This document shows positions 30,098-40,920 of a stretch of 64,000 bases of DNA, in pieces. A program made the position numbers and the translations under genes. Source of the DNA: Oegoconia quadripuncta (taxonomy: Eukaryota > Arthropoda > Insecta > Lepidoptera > Autostichidae). Where the stretch lies: assembly GCA_949316235.1 (NCBI GenBank), contig OX438747.1, positions 25,548,618-25,612,617 on the forward strand. Direction: 5' to 3'. Position 1 is the stretch's first letter; every line of letters begins with the position of its first letter. The notes beneath the pieces are model-generated. The model was not told the origin of the DNA, did no database searches, and worked only from the letters and a program-made list of their open reading frames with translations.

Positions 30098-30139
30098 CAC
30101 GGTATACATATGTACACCAAACAGGTCGTGGTATACATC

Positions 30140-30490
30140 GACGAAGAAAGAAGTGAGGGCCGGTGGGCATTAAAGTTCTCTGGTGGAGAACGCGCACCGG
30201 TAAGCCAAGCGTAGGACGTCCTTTCAAAAGGTGGAGTGATAGATAGATAGATAGATTAATCGTTTATTTCTACAATCACACGCATACATAAAGTTATTAT
30301 TATTAAAAAAAGAACTTAAAAGGTAGGTACTATGTACAGAACGACTAAAGAATGATATGTGTGTTGCAGTAGGACAAGGGTCACATCTCAGAGATCACAG
30401 AGTGATGAAGATGGTTAGCTTCCAACCGGGCCCTTTGGAAGCTATGAGGAAGGCCTACGTTCCCATTTAACGTCCTGTGGCTGATATGAT
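30140..30490 (+). pseudogene. RTE-like C-terminal remnant, interrupted
   Basis: TGKPSVGRPFKRWSD (to about 30233) matches the G-RP-RW-DD motif of RTE-type C-termini. The later part (30345-30490) gives LEAMRKAYVP and 'gtggctgatatgat', the usual RTE end. Between them lies a (gata)n-led 110-bp block, repeated in part after 30484. Confidence 0.6.
30235..30345 (-). repeat. (GATA)n plus short antisense LINE end
   Basis: gatagatagatagatta followed by 'gtttatttctacaatcac'. A similar (gata)n with 'gtgtttatttgcatattaca' is at 30484-30560. This fits the antisense 3' end of a LINE with a (TATC)n tail. Confidence 0.45.
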
Positions 30491-30650
30491 AAGATAGATA
30501 GATAGATAAAGTGTTTATTTGCATATTACAGAAACACATAAAAAAATATTCGACGCAACAATCATTCTGCTTGGTTGTTATTCTTACAAAATGTAGCCTT
30601 ATTTAACAGTAATAAAAATAAAAACAAGAATTAAGTACAACTGTTACAAC
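30484..30650 (-). repeat. Second (GATA)n-led antisense LINE end
   Basis: (gata)n at 30489-30507 followed by 'aaagtgtttatttgcatatt' and AT-rich sequence. Confidence 0.4.
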
Positions 30651-30664
30651 TTTTAATAGAGTTG

Positions 30665-30775
30665 TATGTATATCTGTACCACAAATGGGCCATCGCTCAG
30701 TGTGGATCCTCACCTATAGCGGGAAGACATTGATTTTCAGCTAGTGCCCTGCGAGAGAAAGCGAGGGTAGGGTAC
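30665..30775 (+). repeat. Unclassified 'gctcagtg' repeat
   Basis: 'ccatcgctcagtgtgg' and 'ttgattttcagctagt' as at 5040-5100. Confidence 0.35.
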
Positions 30776-31328
30776 TAGTGCAAAAATTTTCAATAACAAC
30801 CATAAGTCTGTATTCTATAAAGATCATGTTGTACGGTGGTGTATAGCAAATTTATGGATCATAATGATACTCGTTTAAAGGAATAATTGTCAAAAGTGAG
30901 CTTAACATAATTAACTAAATACCCACAACGCGAACGAATCAAGATGTCTGTGAGCAGCTGTCTGATAATGATGATTTTAATTTTAATAGGTATAGGTATG
31001 TTAGATTACGATATCAATTTCTAACAGTTTATAAACAATTTGTAAGGCCGTAACTGCGCAATACGTAGAGCGGTTTCCCACGCGGTTGCGACAAGTGCAT
31101 AGTGATCGGATCCAATCGTGAATCGATTTCGTTCCGAGCATGAGGCATTCCGACATCCTCCCAATGTGTGGAGCGTATGGCGCAATGATAGCACAAAGTA
31201 ACTCAGCGATGTCCTTCAGATAACTATCTGCTCAGCTGGTCGTAAACAATACTCTCACAGGTTTTGGACTGGTTTACTGTGAGTAATCTTTTACTAAACG
31301 CATCGACTACACAGCTCATTGACTCCTA
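30776..31328. other. No recognised feature
   Basis: Unassigned; no conserved frame. Confidence 0.35.
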
Positions 31329-31508
31329 TTTTTTCGTGAGGGCCATGCGTTAGGCATACCGCCTCGCCCAGGGGTTGGCGAGACGGTTCTGTGGGACTCC
31401 TAACGGGAATACACCTATTAAAACCCCGAGGCGACCTTCCTTGGCGGTGGTTCCTTGACCTTGGTTAGCATAAGCGGCTTACAAGCCCTGCTCCCCGGAG
31501 GATTAAGC
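31329..31508 (-). mobile_element. R1-like (NLR-e) 3' UTR, antisense, diverged
   Basis: A T run then 'ctgtgggactcctaacgg', 'ttaaaaccccgaggcgacc' and 'gcataagcggct' follow the order of 52983-53150 and, inverted, the 3' UTR at 34170-34320. Confidence 0.6.
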
Positions 31509-31827
31509 GAGCCCATTAGATTAGATTTATTTATTTCACTTTTGCAATATCATATCATACATACAGTTGATATCTAAAATAAAAATGATTGTCAAACACA
31601 AAACAATAACATTTTCTCATTTCTCAATCATTGACACTTAATAACAGGCGAGGGGCGTCTGTCAATACATCAGGATCATATGGGCTAGTCCTGTCCATTT
31701 TGCACACTCTTATTGGCTATGTCAAGGTCACGCAAAAACAACCTTGGTACAGCCAATCGGAATGGGTGCCCCACCTCCCGCATGGTTGACTGTGTGATCG
31801 ATAATCCTAGCTGATAGCAGTTATAGT

Positions 31828-32075
31828 AAATAATAAATAAATATGCTTGGGCATATACACAGCGCCATCTAGTTCCACACTAAGCAACTAGGCTTGTATT
31901 ATTGATACTTGACTGTTGATAATGTTTTTCTTTTTATAAATATATCGTTATATACTATAAATGGTAACTTTATAATTCAACTGTAAATGTCCGTATTCAT
32001 GAAGTAAATATATGCCCCTAGCGGGATCAGCATCAGCATCGGATCAGCATCTCTAACCTTGGTTTGGTATAGTAC
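31828..32075 (-). mobile_element. SINE-A, strongly diverged
   Basis: 'cacagcgccatctagttcca' through 'gcccctagcggga'. The B-box region is replaced by (gatcagcatc)n-like repeats. Confidence 0.65.
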
Positions 32076-32229
32076 CAATAATAAGCTATTTGGAGATAAG
32101 GTTTGTTTGTTAGATTGCGAAAACAAAATCAAGTGATAGGTACGAGTACTTATATGTCGGCGTTCCTACCGCAATAAGGTAATGTGATATCGAGGTCTGT
32201 ACGTAACTTGTAGTACTATTTACATCGAA

Positions 32230-32316
32230 TAGAGTACGCTTCCACCTTCGACCTCATCTTCACTTAACATCAGGTGTGATTGAGGTCAAGTGCTAACCCA
32301 TTGTACATAAAAAAAT
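32230..32316 (+). mobile_element. SINE-B 3' end only
   Basis: From 'agtacgcttccaccttcgac' to the A-tail; 5' truncated. Confidence 0.75.
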
Positions 32317-32648
32317 ATATATCTAAAATTTTATAAAACTAAAACTGATCTGAGGTCGAAAAAGGCTTCGACAAAAAGAGTAGAAGACAGAAAATAAACG
32401 AACTGTGTATTTTAATTTTATGCGGAAATACTTAATAGATAACTTTTGATGGGTTTGAAAGCTTCTGTTTTGCTAGTTAAAGGTACAAAAAGATGAGGCA
32501 GATCGCATCCTCAACCAGAATTCCCAACTTATATAGAGGACTGAGGAGCAACAATGTTGCTTGACGGAATAATTAAATAAAATGATGGTAGCTAGGCAAA
32601 TATGTGCTCAGCTGGGAATCAATACACGACCTCCGTTTTATAACCCTT
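32317..32648. other. No recognised feature
   Basis: A faint SINE-B-like stretch (ttgcttgacgg, atgatggtagctagg) near 32550 is too decayed to call. Confidence 0.3.
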
Positions 32649-32850
32649 ACTAGCTTTCCGCCCGGGGCTTCGCCTACGTGTAACAGCTTTATCGCTTGCT
32701 TAATTTGCTTATCCCGCGAGCTCACTTTATCGGGATAAAAAGTATCCTATGTCTTAATCCAGGGTATATTCTACCTATATACCAAATTACATCCAAATCC
32801 GTTCATGATTGAGCAGCTAACAAACAATTTACATTTATAATATTAGTAAG
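32649..32850 (+). repeat. REP-M, near complete
   Basis: Defines REP-M: starts 'ctagctttccgcccggg', continues 'cttcgcctacg', 'gggataaaaagtatccta', 'tccaaatccgttca' and ends 'ttataatattagtaag'. About 200 bp, very widespread in Lepidoptera in my experience. Transposon class unknown to me. Other copies: 7197, 28126, 37919, 38126, 46006, 62908. Confidence 0.75.
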
Positions 32851-33153
32851 ATGTTATTTACAATGAGTCATGGAAGCAGTCAATATTGTACAGTTTAAAG
32901 ATCAGCTTTAACCCTTAAAAAAAACGTGCCACCTTTAATGGCATATAGTGTAGCATCTCTGCTTGCCCTGTGAGTGATGTCGTAATGATTTGTCGAACCT
33001 CATTTAATTCATATTAGCCACAAAGCGTTGAAAGCTGTGGAGTATTCAGTCAACCTGTGATATGCATCTCTATTTGAACATTAGTATGAATGGTGTTGGA
33101 GTACGTATCTGGTGTCACAATAAGTGTGGCCTTGAGTCGATTGACGGCTCCGA

Positions 33154-33252
33154 TTTTTTTTATACACAACGGCTTAATACTTAATTCTCAATCACACCTG
33201 ATGTGAAGTGAAGCTGAGCCCGAAAATGGGAGCGTACTGACCCGGAAACCTC
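33154..33252 (-). mobile_element. SINE-B 3' end, antisense
   Basis: T-tract to 'actgacccggaaacc', where NLR-g begins. 5' part of the SINE absent. Confidence 0.7.
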
Positions 33253-33256
33253 ATTT

Positions 33257-33519
33257 TATAATACAATACAATACAATACAATACAAATACACTTTATTGC
33301 AAAAAAATGAAATATATGAAATTTATTCACGTAGTTTGTATCTGCATGCCTATTTAATAAAGAACAACCTACCTATTTCAAATGTACTGTCCTTATACCC
33401 AAAGGTTGCTTGGTTTTAGTGATAAGGCACCAAATTGTACATTCTATTCTTACCACTTTTCCGAAACTGTATTTTCTTTTCTGTTGTGCAATAAAGTGTA
33501 TTTGTATTGTATTGTATTT
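33257..33519 (+). mobile_element. NLR-g with its own tail inverted at the 5' side
   Basis: The sense body and tail (33307-33519) are preceded by an antisense copy of the tail. 33272-33301 and 33487-33516 are perfect 30-bp inverted repeats. Confidence 0.75.
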
Positions 33520-33694
33520 GTGATTAATGAAAACAATCACAAGTGCTAACGAGTTACATAATAATGGTGCGTGTGAATTGAGTGAGCATCCTTCTGAAAA
33601 AAAAAAGAAAGAATATTGTTCATTTAGTAAAAGTTTTAAAACAATTGTAAAAGTAATCTCTGTATTTGTAAAAATATATGAGCTGAGTTAGTGG

Positions 33695-33709
33695 AGTATA
33701 AGGGTAGGG
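33695..33709. repeat. Target-site duplication of NLR-e, left copy
   Basis: agtataagggtaggg, repeated exactly at 34339-34353. Confidence 0.92.
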
Positions 33710-34338
33710 CCTTGAGGAATGCCCAGCCTGGGTAGGGGAGGGGCAGGCGAGCGCCGCGACCTCGTCGCAGCGGTAGGGGACGATCTCTCCTTGCCGGCCA
33801 TAGTCAAGGCTATGGTCGGCGACGAGAGGTCGTGGAAAGCGGTCCTCTCCTTCTGCGAGAGCGTGATCTCGCAGAAGGAGGCGGCGGAGAGAGAGAGGGA
33901 TGCCGATCCCTCCTCACATCCCATCCACCGCAGACGCACTGGGACCCGGAGAAGGGTGTATGCCCACCTTCTCCCCCCTACCAAGCGAGGCTGGGTGGTG
34001 GCGCAAGCCTCGCGAGAAGACGCGCGAGGTGTTCCCACGCGCCTTCTTGAGGTGGCTGGACCAGGAGATTCCTCCCTGCTCCAGCCTATAGGAGGGCCCG
34101 CCGCCGCCGTTGTCCTGGCGGCGGGCGTCGCGCTTGCGTGGCTGCGGACGATTACCGAGGGGTACCCGTGGCCACGCCGTTTCAGTGCGCGCGGAGGAAC
34201 ACCGGGGGGTTTTTAGTGGGTAGGACCGCTCCCGTCTAGAGGGGTGAGTCCCACATATCCTCGCCGCTAACCCCCGTCAGCGGCAGAGTCGAACGAGTAA
34301 ATGTGTTTTCCCCCCGTCAAAAAAAAAAAAAAAAAAAA
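33710..34338 (+). pseudogene. NLR-e: R1-like retrotransposon, 5' truncated, TSD-bounded
   Basis: GC-rich 629-bp insertion ending in about 20 A. A 165-codon frame (33719-34216) codes DLSLPAIVKAMVGDERSW, AVLSFCESVISQKEAAERER and an Arg/Pro-rich end. This is the C-terminal tail of R1/TRAS-type non-LTR polyproteins in Lepidoptera. The very start reads LEECPAW in another frame, so one shift lies near 33730-33740. The 3' UTR carries 'gggtaggaccgctcccg'. Composition differs sharply from the flanks. The perfect 15-bp duplication and intact poly-A indicate a recent event. Confidence 0.9.
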
Positions 34339-34353
34339 AGTATAAGGGTAGGG
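34339..34353. repeat. Target-site duplication of NLR-e, right copy
   Basis: Second copy of agtataagggtaggg; its first A merges with the poly-A. Confidence 0.92.
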
Positions 34354-34400
34354 ATAGGAACCTGAGAGGAGGGGGGAGTATACAAGAAGTTTTAATTATT

Positions 34401-34423
34401 AGTGTGTGTGTGTATGTTTGTGT

Positions 34424-34469
<46 letters not shown>
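34401..34469. repeat. (GT)n then (TA)n microsatellite
   Basis: gtgtgtgtgtatgtttgtgtg leads into about 21 TA units (34427-34469), less one base at the edges. Confidence 0.9.
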
Positions 34470-34471
<2 letters not shown>

Positions 34472-34796
34472 GTGTTTCTACTAGTAAACAAAGGCTAAAA
34501 GGTATTCACAAAGGCCCAAGAAACGCAAAATACTTATATTGAAATTCCTGCGGGCAACAACAATCGGGGTCACGTGTCTGTCCCTTCCCACACTCGATTA
34601 AAAACGTCGATAATGGAATCTTATCTCGGTTAATCGGGTGTTATTTGAAATATGTTTGTTTACATAAAACAGCATTTCGGTTAATCCGATAACAAATTAT
34701 AGCATGATTATTGGGCCAGGCCCAAGGGGAGGTCTGGATAAGGTTTTCGTCCTTTAGTTTAGTTTAGTTTTTTAGTTTTTAGTTAGCCATATATAC
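34470..34796. other. No recognised feature
   Basis: Unassigned; a short 'tttagtttagttttttag' run near 34760. Confidence 0.35.
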
Positions 34797-35150
34797 ATAA
34801 GATAGCCAGTACCCCAAATAAGATGGAATTTCTGGGTCAGTACGCTTCCACCTTCGACCTCATCTTCATTTAACCGCCTCTGTGGGTCAATGTAAATACG
34901 GTACGGTACATATTTATGGTTAGTGGTAGGGCATTTTAAATGTCCGCCTGGCTAGCCACCACCTTCTTATCTAAATCTGACGCCAAAAAGCAATGTTAAT
35001 AGCATTGTTGTGTTTCGGTTGTCAGAGATAAGATAGCCAATGCCCCAAATAAGATTTCCGAGTCAGTTCCACCCTTGCAACTTCGACGTCCTCTTCACTT
35101 AACATCAGGTGCGATTGAGTTCAAATGCTAACGCATTATACATAAGAAAG
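34797..35150 (+). mobile_element. Two SINE-B copies head to tail
   Basis: A 3' fragment (34797-34867, to 'cctcatcttcattt') is followed directly by a second copy beginning 'taaccgcctctgtgggtc', whose B-box region is deleted (gtaaatacggtacggtacat). The second copy ends in a degraded A-tail near 35148. Confidence 0.75.
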
Positions 35151-35295
35151 CCTCTTCTTAAATATAAGTCCTACAATGTGTGTGTACCGGTAGTGTATGA
35201 CCCCTTGTACAGGTAGTGTATGACTCCTTGCCGACTCATCTTTAAAGATAATAAATAAATAAATATCCTGTAAATAAATAATAAATAAATTACTG

Positions 35296-35700
35296 TTTTT
35301 TTTTATATGAGAGGGCGGCAAACGAGCATGCGGGTCACCTGATGGAAAGCAATCACCGCCGCCCATGGACACCCGCAACACCAAAAGGGTCACAGATGCG
35401 TTGCCGGCCTTTGAGGAAGGTGTAGGCTCGTTTCTTGAAGCTTCCAATGTCGTACTCGTTCGGGAATACAGCTGCCGGAAGTCCGTTCCACAGGGTGGTT
35501 GTACGTGGTAAGAAGTGTTGTTGTACGTGTATGATGGGCGAACATGAACTAATTATGCACGTGTGAATGAAAAGCGTGTTACTATGGAATTTGCAGAGAT
35601 GAGAAAATGCACGATCGAGGTGATACCTACATATATAGATGACAGTGACACATTTGGTAATTGGGACCGCTTCGTAATACTGATAACAATTAAACAATAT
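35296..35700 (-). pseudogene. NLR-c tail, longest copy
   Basis: A minus frame of 114 codons (35697-35353) ends [45 protein letters not shown], stop. Its upstream half ([20 protein letters not shown]) is probably also element-derived. Antisense A-tail at 35296-35304. Confidence 0.82.
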
Positions 35701-36576
35701 TTAACTACAATAGGAGGATAATCTTTGCGTAACTCGTAAGGCTGTTATTAAATTATACTTTTCAGTTATTATTGTCATTTAATACGAGCCAGCGACAATG
35801 GCTCAAAGACGTTCATTACGATTTATTAATATCTTTTTTATTTGTAAAGGTGGCAAAGGAAGGAAAATGCGTCTTCCTTAAGTACTTGCTATTGACTCTC
35901 TTTTGTTTCATTGATTTAAATAGTCTCTGTCGCATTACTTGGCCTAAATTCTAATCTGTTAATATTGGGCTTCATAATGAGAGGATTTCCTTTTAACCGA
36001 CTTCAAAATGTTTGTTACGTGATAACGTCGTCAATTGTTGACGCATTTTGATGTTTATTTTTTTGTATATAGAGTTTACCGCCAGCGATACTTTTCGGTG
36101 GTGGAATTATTACTTTCTCCGTTACTGCCATCTCATAAATCTTTACATTGGATTTAAGTTAACGTATTCCTGCTACATAATAATTACTAGGTTTATTTAT
36201 TTATTCAAGACAACCAACAGCGGTTTCAAACATACCTACTTGAAGATATACACCAGTTAAATATCTTAGCCAATGACAGGATAAGCAAAAATTATAAAAG
36301 TTACCGAAGAAACAACTCTAATATAAACTCACATATTTAGTTATGTTTTTGATGATGATGTAAGGCTATCCACACATGGATAACTTGACACATGACGCGA
36401 CTGGTGGCAATGCCCGATTTTGAATCGGCTCCGCACACGATCGCAACTTTACTCGTATCTTAGCAATAGTTCCTACAGACAATATTTGTAATGTAAAAGA
36501 AATTTTTGTAAGAATTTGGCTTGCGCACTGCCATGTGCTTCGATAAGGTGTTCGCTACTAACATAGTTTTTAAGGT
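35701..36576. other. No recognised gene
   Basis: One 'aaccgacttcaaaatg' motif at 35995. Otherwise unassigned. Confidence 0.35.
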
Positions 36577-36700
36577 TTTCAAATTCAAATTATTTATTTT
36601 GCCAGAATATAGGTACACAAGGGGGTTTAAATATTAAAAATAAGGCCCATTACATTCTGCCTTTTGAGCATGCAAAATTTAACGAATATTATTTATATCT
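36577..36700 (-). repeat. Antisense LINE-type 3' end
   Basis: 'ttcaaattcaaattattta' is an inverted (ttgaat)n tail next to 'ttttgccagaatataggtac'. The family is undefined. Confidence 0.4.
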
Positions 36701-37158
36701 CATTATAGTTACCTATTATTAATTAATTATACAATTTTAAATAACCCAACTTGCAAGGAATGTTCAAAAACTGTCAACATTTAAATTGTTACTAACAAAT
36801 TATGGATCCTACTGTCTGAAATAAACATATTTTATTTTTATTTAATATTTATTAAACGATCTTATCGCTTTGCTGTGTATTCATATACACGTGTGTTAGC
36901 AGCTATCTTTTCTAGGGAAATTATATATCATCTGACTGAGCAATCAGTGTGATTATTTAAAACTACGTTAATCTTACGAATGTCAGATTCGATCAACCAA
37001 TCGATAGATCAACATTTCTTTATTTTCATGTGTAAAAATTACATTTGAAAATAGTACATTATTTGAAGCTACCAGGCGTTCAGAATTTACAATCTTCCTT
37101 TGGTTGCCCTTTTTTAATGTCAATATATTTAAGTTTAGTACTTAATATTAGGTTCGGT
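36701..37158. other. No recognised feature
   Basis: Unassigned AT-rich DNA. Confidence 0.35.
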
Positions 37159-37225
37159 TAGAGATGTGGTCCCGGAGACGAATGGAGCGACTAAGCTGGA
37201 CCGAGAAGAAAACACAACTAGACGG
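37159..37225 (+). pseudogene. NLR-k scrap
   Basis: EMWSRRRMERLSWTEKKTQ, corresponding to EM-YWRRMEGII-TEKRTNEE of the 57.4-kb copy. About 20 codons. Confidence 0.6.
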
Positions 37226-37605
37226 ACCCTGCGTTATGCAACAGTATCGAATCGTACCGCGTGCCGTCAGACTAAAGTCACCAAAGTTAGGCACAATTTT
37301 GATCATGTAAGTCACGTCAATCAAGTGCTATAAACGGCTCTAAACAGAAATCCCATTAGTACCCATGTCGTGGCCAGCTAATGTATTCGATCCCGTCTAA
37401 TTCCACATTAACATCGCTCCACGCACCTTATTAGGCATTCCACCCGCACTCGGCCGGCCGTATTCACTCCTACACGACTAAAGTTGGCTCATTACGGACT
37501 CCACTTCGAAGCCGAGCTCCGATAGGCTCTGTTTTTATTAGTTCAGTTTTTTGATTATAATTTACTCGCCCCGATTCAAGGTAAATAATATAAGGTTTAT
37601 AAAAT
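37226..37605. other. No recognised feature
   Basis: Unassigned. Confidence 0.35.
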
Positions 37606-37850
37606 GTTTTGGGTTTGATTCCTAACGGGATACATATTTTAGGTCCGTATTAATAAACCGTTCTCAAGATCGACATGGCCTCAAGTTGACGCTTGCGAAT
37701 CTGTTGCATGTTAAAACAGTATCAGAAAAAATGGTCTTAGACCGAGACGCGATCTCAATCTCAAGAACGATTTATTAATACGGGCCTTAGTTTTCGGTTT
37801 GGCTGGTGGCTTTTAAAAACCCCTACCGAAATCGATGGATGTCTTTGTCC
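37606..37850 (+). mobile_element. Old SINE-B interrupted by MITE-4
   Basis: 'gggtttgattcctaacggga' then 'tacatatttta' before the MITE, and 'ttagttttcggtttggctgg' after it, rebuild the SINE-B interval around the B box. Confidence 0.55.
37642..37786. mobile_element. MITE-4, about 145 bp, TTA target duplication
   Basis: The ends ggtccgtattaataaaccgt and, inverted, ggcccgtattaataaatcgt match over about 29 bp with few differences. 'tta' flanks both sides. A partial relative may be at 56736-56886. Confidence 0.65.
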
Positions 37851-37918
37851 GGACGTTTGCCAAAATCGTCAAGTGTACAAGTGTAATTATGGATCCTTTT
37901 TAATTTTAAAATAATAGT

Positions 37919-38126
37919 TCTACTAACTTTCTGCCCGCGGCTTCGCCTGCTTGGAATAACTTTATCGCGGAAATTTGTTTATCCCGCGGGAACTAATCCC
38001 TTTATTGGCATAAAAAGTATCCCATATCTTAATTCAGGGTATATTCTATTCCAAATCCGTTCATCCGTTTCGCTGTCATTAAACAACAAACAAACACCCA
38101 AACTTTCGCATCTAACTAATATTGTA
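37919..38126 (+). repeat. REP-M
   Basis: From 'ctaactttctgcccgcgg' to 'ctaactaatattgtaag'. Confidence 0.7.
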
Positions 38127-38212
38127 AGTGTGAAACTTTGTTTGTTGCTCAGTCACAGCCAAACGGCTGAATGGATTTGTATGAAATTTGGTACAACGCT
38201 AACGCTAGCTGA
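38126..38212 (-). repeat. REP-M partial, inverted against its neighbour
   Basis: 'gaaactttgtttgttgctca', 'ggctgaatggatttgtatg'. Head-on to the preceding copy at their 3' ends. Confidence 0.6.
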
Positions 38213-38270
38213 TACAATGATAATTATACATTCAAAATATACAAATTGCAGGATTTATGAAATGCACTAT

Positions 38271-38660
38271 TTTTTTTTATATGAGAGGGCGGCAAACGAG
38301 CATGCGGGTCACCTGATGGAAAGCAATCACCGCCGCCCATGGACACAACACCAAAAGGGTCACAGATGCGTTGCCGGCCGTTGAGGAAAGTGTAGGGTCG
38401 TTTCTTGAAGGTTCCAATGTCGTACTCGTTCGGGAATACCGCTGCCGGAAGTCCGTTCCACAGGGTGGTTGTACGTGGTAAGAAGTTTCTTGAGAAACGT
38501 ACAGTGGTAGACTTCCACTAATCCAGGTGATGTGGATGGAAATTTAATTTTCGGCGAGAAGTGTATCGGTTAAATTAAGCAGCGGGTATTAGCTCGAACA
38601 GTTCTTCAGATCACTCCCCATGAAATATGCGATAGAGAATGCAGAGGGATCAGATAATAT
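38271..38660 (-). pseudogene. NLR-c tail
   Basis: Antisense A-tail at 38271-38278. Coding remnant [18 protein letters not shown] 6-base deletion removes part of 'acacccgcaacacc' relative to 35296. Upstream part overlaps the 22.7-kb copy in content. Confidence 0.78.
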
Positions 38661-38939
38661 AATTATCTGACATATCTATCATATCTATAAATAATATAAT
38701 TATTTGACATCCCAGTAAATAAATGTTATTATTCAGTTGACGAATTTCCGAAAGATAAATTGTAGTATTAATTAATCATTATTTAAAATTGAATATCCAA
38801 GACAATCCATCCATCCAATATCCAAGACACTACAAATTATAGATGAAAATGAATGACATTTATTTAAATTGAATTGCCTTGATTAGTTTAGAGAGAACCA
38901 TTTTGGTTAAATTTAACACTTTGTATTGTACGCCTAATG

Positions 38940-39031
38940 GACAAGTTACATTGAACATTCCATTGATCTGACATCTGTATCCTTCTTATCACATGTAACT
39001 TCACAATAAATTATTTGAATTGAATTGAATC
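38940..39031 (+). mobile_element. LINE-type 3' end with ttgaa-repeat tail
   Basis: 'acatctgtatccttcttatc' then 'cacaataaattatttg' and (aattg)n-like end. No coding part. Confidence 0.45.
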
Positions 39032-39049
39032 GAAACTTTTTGATTTAGG

Positions 39050-39425
39050 ATACTAACTAACAGTTGCCTTCTCACGCTCCCCAAAGTGGGGAGAGACACA
39101 TGGGCTTGTGGCCCTTTCAGTGGTGTCTCTCGCATCTCCACCTGAGGACAGGGCGTTTGGTGGCCATCATGGCAACGTTTTACCCTGTGTCGGAGCAACT
39201 CCTAAAGGGAATGCCCATGAACTGTGAGTAGGCGCAATTCTTAAGTAGGCACGTGAATTTAGGAAATTGGTTTCTGCCCTACGCTGTTTAATTTCGTCTG
39301 GTGTGCATATGGGGCTGGGCTGGCTGGAGAGTCCTCCGCTGGTCTTCCTAGGGAGCGCCCCACGCCTTAATACAGCACCCACCACACTTGTCACACCACC
39401 AGATACCTTAGTCTGCTAACGACGC
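39050..39425. other. Unclassified GC-richer block
   Basis: On minus, RRGALPRKTSGGLSSQPSPI and LRIAPTHSSWAFPLGVAPTQ lie in one frame, then HQTPCPQVEMRETPLKGPQ in another. Suggests a decayed retroelement ORF, not identified. Confidence 0.3.
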
Positions 39426-39639
39426 GCAAAGTATGGTTTCCCAAGGAAAGTTACTCGGGTGGGAAGTTAATCACCGCAACAAAAAACAAACCGCGTGCCG
39501 CGCGAATAAACCCCGAGAGTAGTCAGTGAGACTATTCTTTTTAATTAGGCGGGATTGCCACCGAAAAATTACTTGGCCTAAATTCACGCATATTGGCGTG
39601 AACATCGTGATATTTCCTTCAACAGGGTTGCTACGTTAT

Positions 39640-39854
39640 TGAAAAAAAAAAGAACAATGAACCTGTGGGTTTCTTTCACCGGTTCTTTTCCCACAGATGA
39701 TTTCCCTTTCCGAAGCGGTAGTAGCGTGAACATACTGACTGACAGATAAATGTTTAGGCCCTATTTTTACTTCCAATGGATTTAAATTGGCATTCAACAA
39801 ATGATATATGTGTCTTGCGTTGTAATAAATGCTTAAAGTTTGAAGTTTGAAATT
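39640..39854 (+). mobile_element. NLR-h 3' end
   Basis: 'tgtgggtttctttcaccggt', 'ccctttccgaagcggtagta', AATAAATGC, tttgaag-repeat end. Confidence 0.7.
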
Positions 39855-40104
39855 GAATTGGCGTAAAAAATTGACGCGCGGCTTGTCTCTGTCTCTTATC
39901 AACGCGTACTTTGGTCGGAAAGAGATGCAAATGGCAGGGCGCGCCGCTAATTGGCGCAATATTCTCACAGTAGTCCCCCATGTCCCATTGCAATGAGACG
40001 ATATACAGCGATAGACCACCATTAGTTTAAATTTAGACGGCATATACGTGTTTCAAGTTCATTCGATATTACCCAAGAGATTACGTTACCACATTTATGT
40101 GTAG

Positions 40105-40175
40105 GTATACGTTTTTTCAATACCGTTCCTGTTGATATAAAAAATTTTCCTTTCATTAAATTTAAGGGACTATAA
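40105..40175 (+). pseudogene. NLR-b scrap
   Basis: 'acgttttttcaataccgttc' codes RFFNTVPVDIKNFPF, i.e. the NLR-b NKVPVDIQNLP motif, decayed. About 170 bp upstream of the larger copy. Confidence 0.6.
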
Positions 40176-40344
40176 AAGAGAAGTGGAGATGCGGCTTAAA
40201 ATGTCTGGAAACGCGTATACAGGCCCTGAGTGAAGGAAGAAAAGTTTGTTTAAATCCATCTCATGATACAAACAATCAGGTACAAGTATTACACAGTCGA
40301 GATGCATATAAAAAGTAAACATGGTAAAGAAGCCATCGTGTTTT

Positions 40345-40920
40345 ACAAAAACGAGCCGTTCGCGCAATTCATCAATAGAGACCTGCGGTGTCACTTAGAG
40401 ACAGATTTAAAGAGTATAATATTTTAACCTTTTCGTCACAGTACATTTTTGAAAATGTTAATATATGTCAAAAAAAATATGCATTATTTAGGAAAAATAG
40501 TGATAAAAATGTTGTAAATACAAGAAATACAGATAAACTTGCAGGTCACATAAGTCGCCTCCGCAAAGTCAGTAATTCATTCAAAGGGTTACGTATACGC
40601 TTTTTCAATAAGGTTCCAGTTGATATACAAAATCTTCCTTTCAATAAATCTAAAGTTACTATAAAACAGAAACTTATTAGGAAAGCATATTATAAAATAT
40701 CAGATTATTTAGATGATAAACATTCATGGACATAAACAGCCCATTCGCATAACCAGGCTAATTCACAATTAATAAAGAATAATAAATAATAATTAATAAT
40801 TTTGTAATATAAAAACTTTTTTTTTTAGGAGCAACCTCTCGAGTTTCTTGCTTGTTCTTCTCAGGGGAAAATTGCCTTTTGAACAAGTAGTAGCTTAAAA
40901 AATGTAAATTCTGACTACTT
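40345..40920 (+). pseudogene. NLR-b, longest coding remnant
   Basis: LQKRAVRAIHQ, one in-frame TAG, then 115 codons from 40388: SLRDRFKEYNILTFSSQYIF, NTRNTDKLAGHISRLRKVSN, RIRFFNKVPVDIQNLP, YYKISDYLDDKHSW, stop TAA. This is the C-terminal domain after the RT thumb of a CR1/Jockey-type family. 3' UTR to about 40920. Confidence 0.85.
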
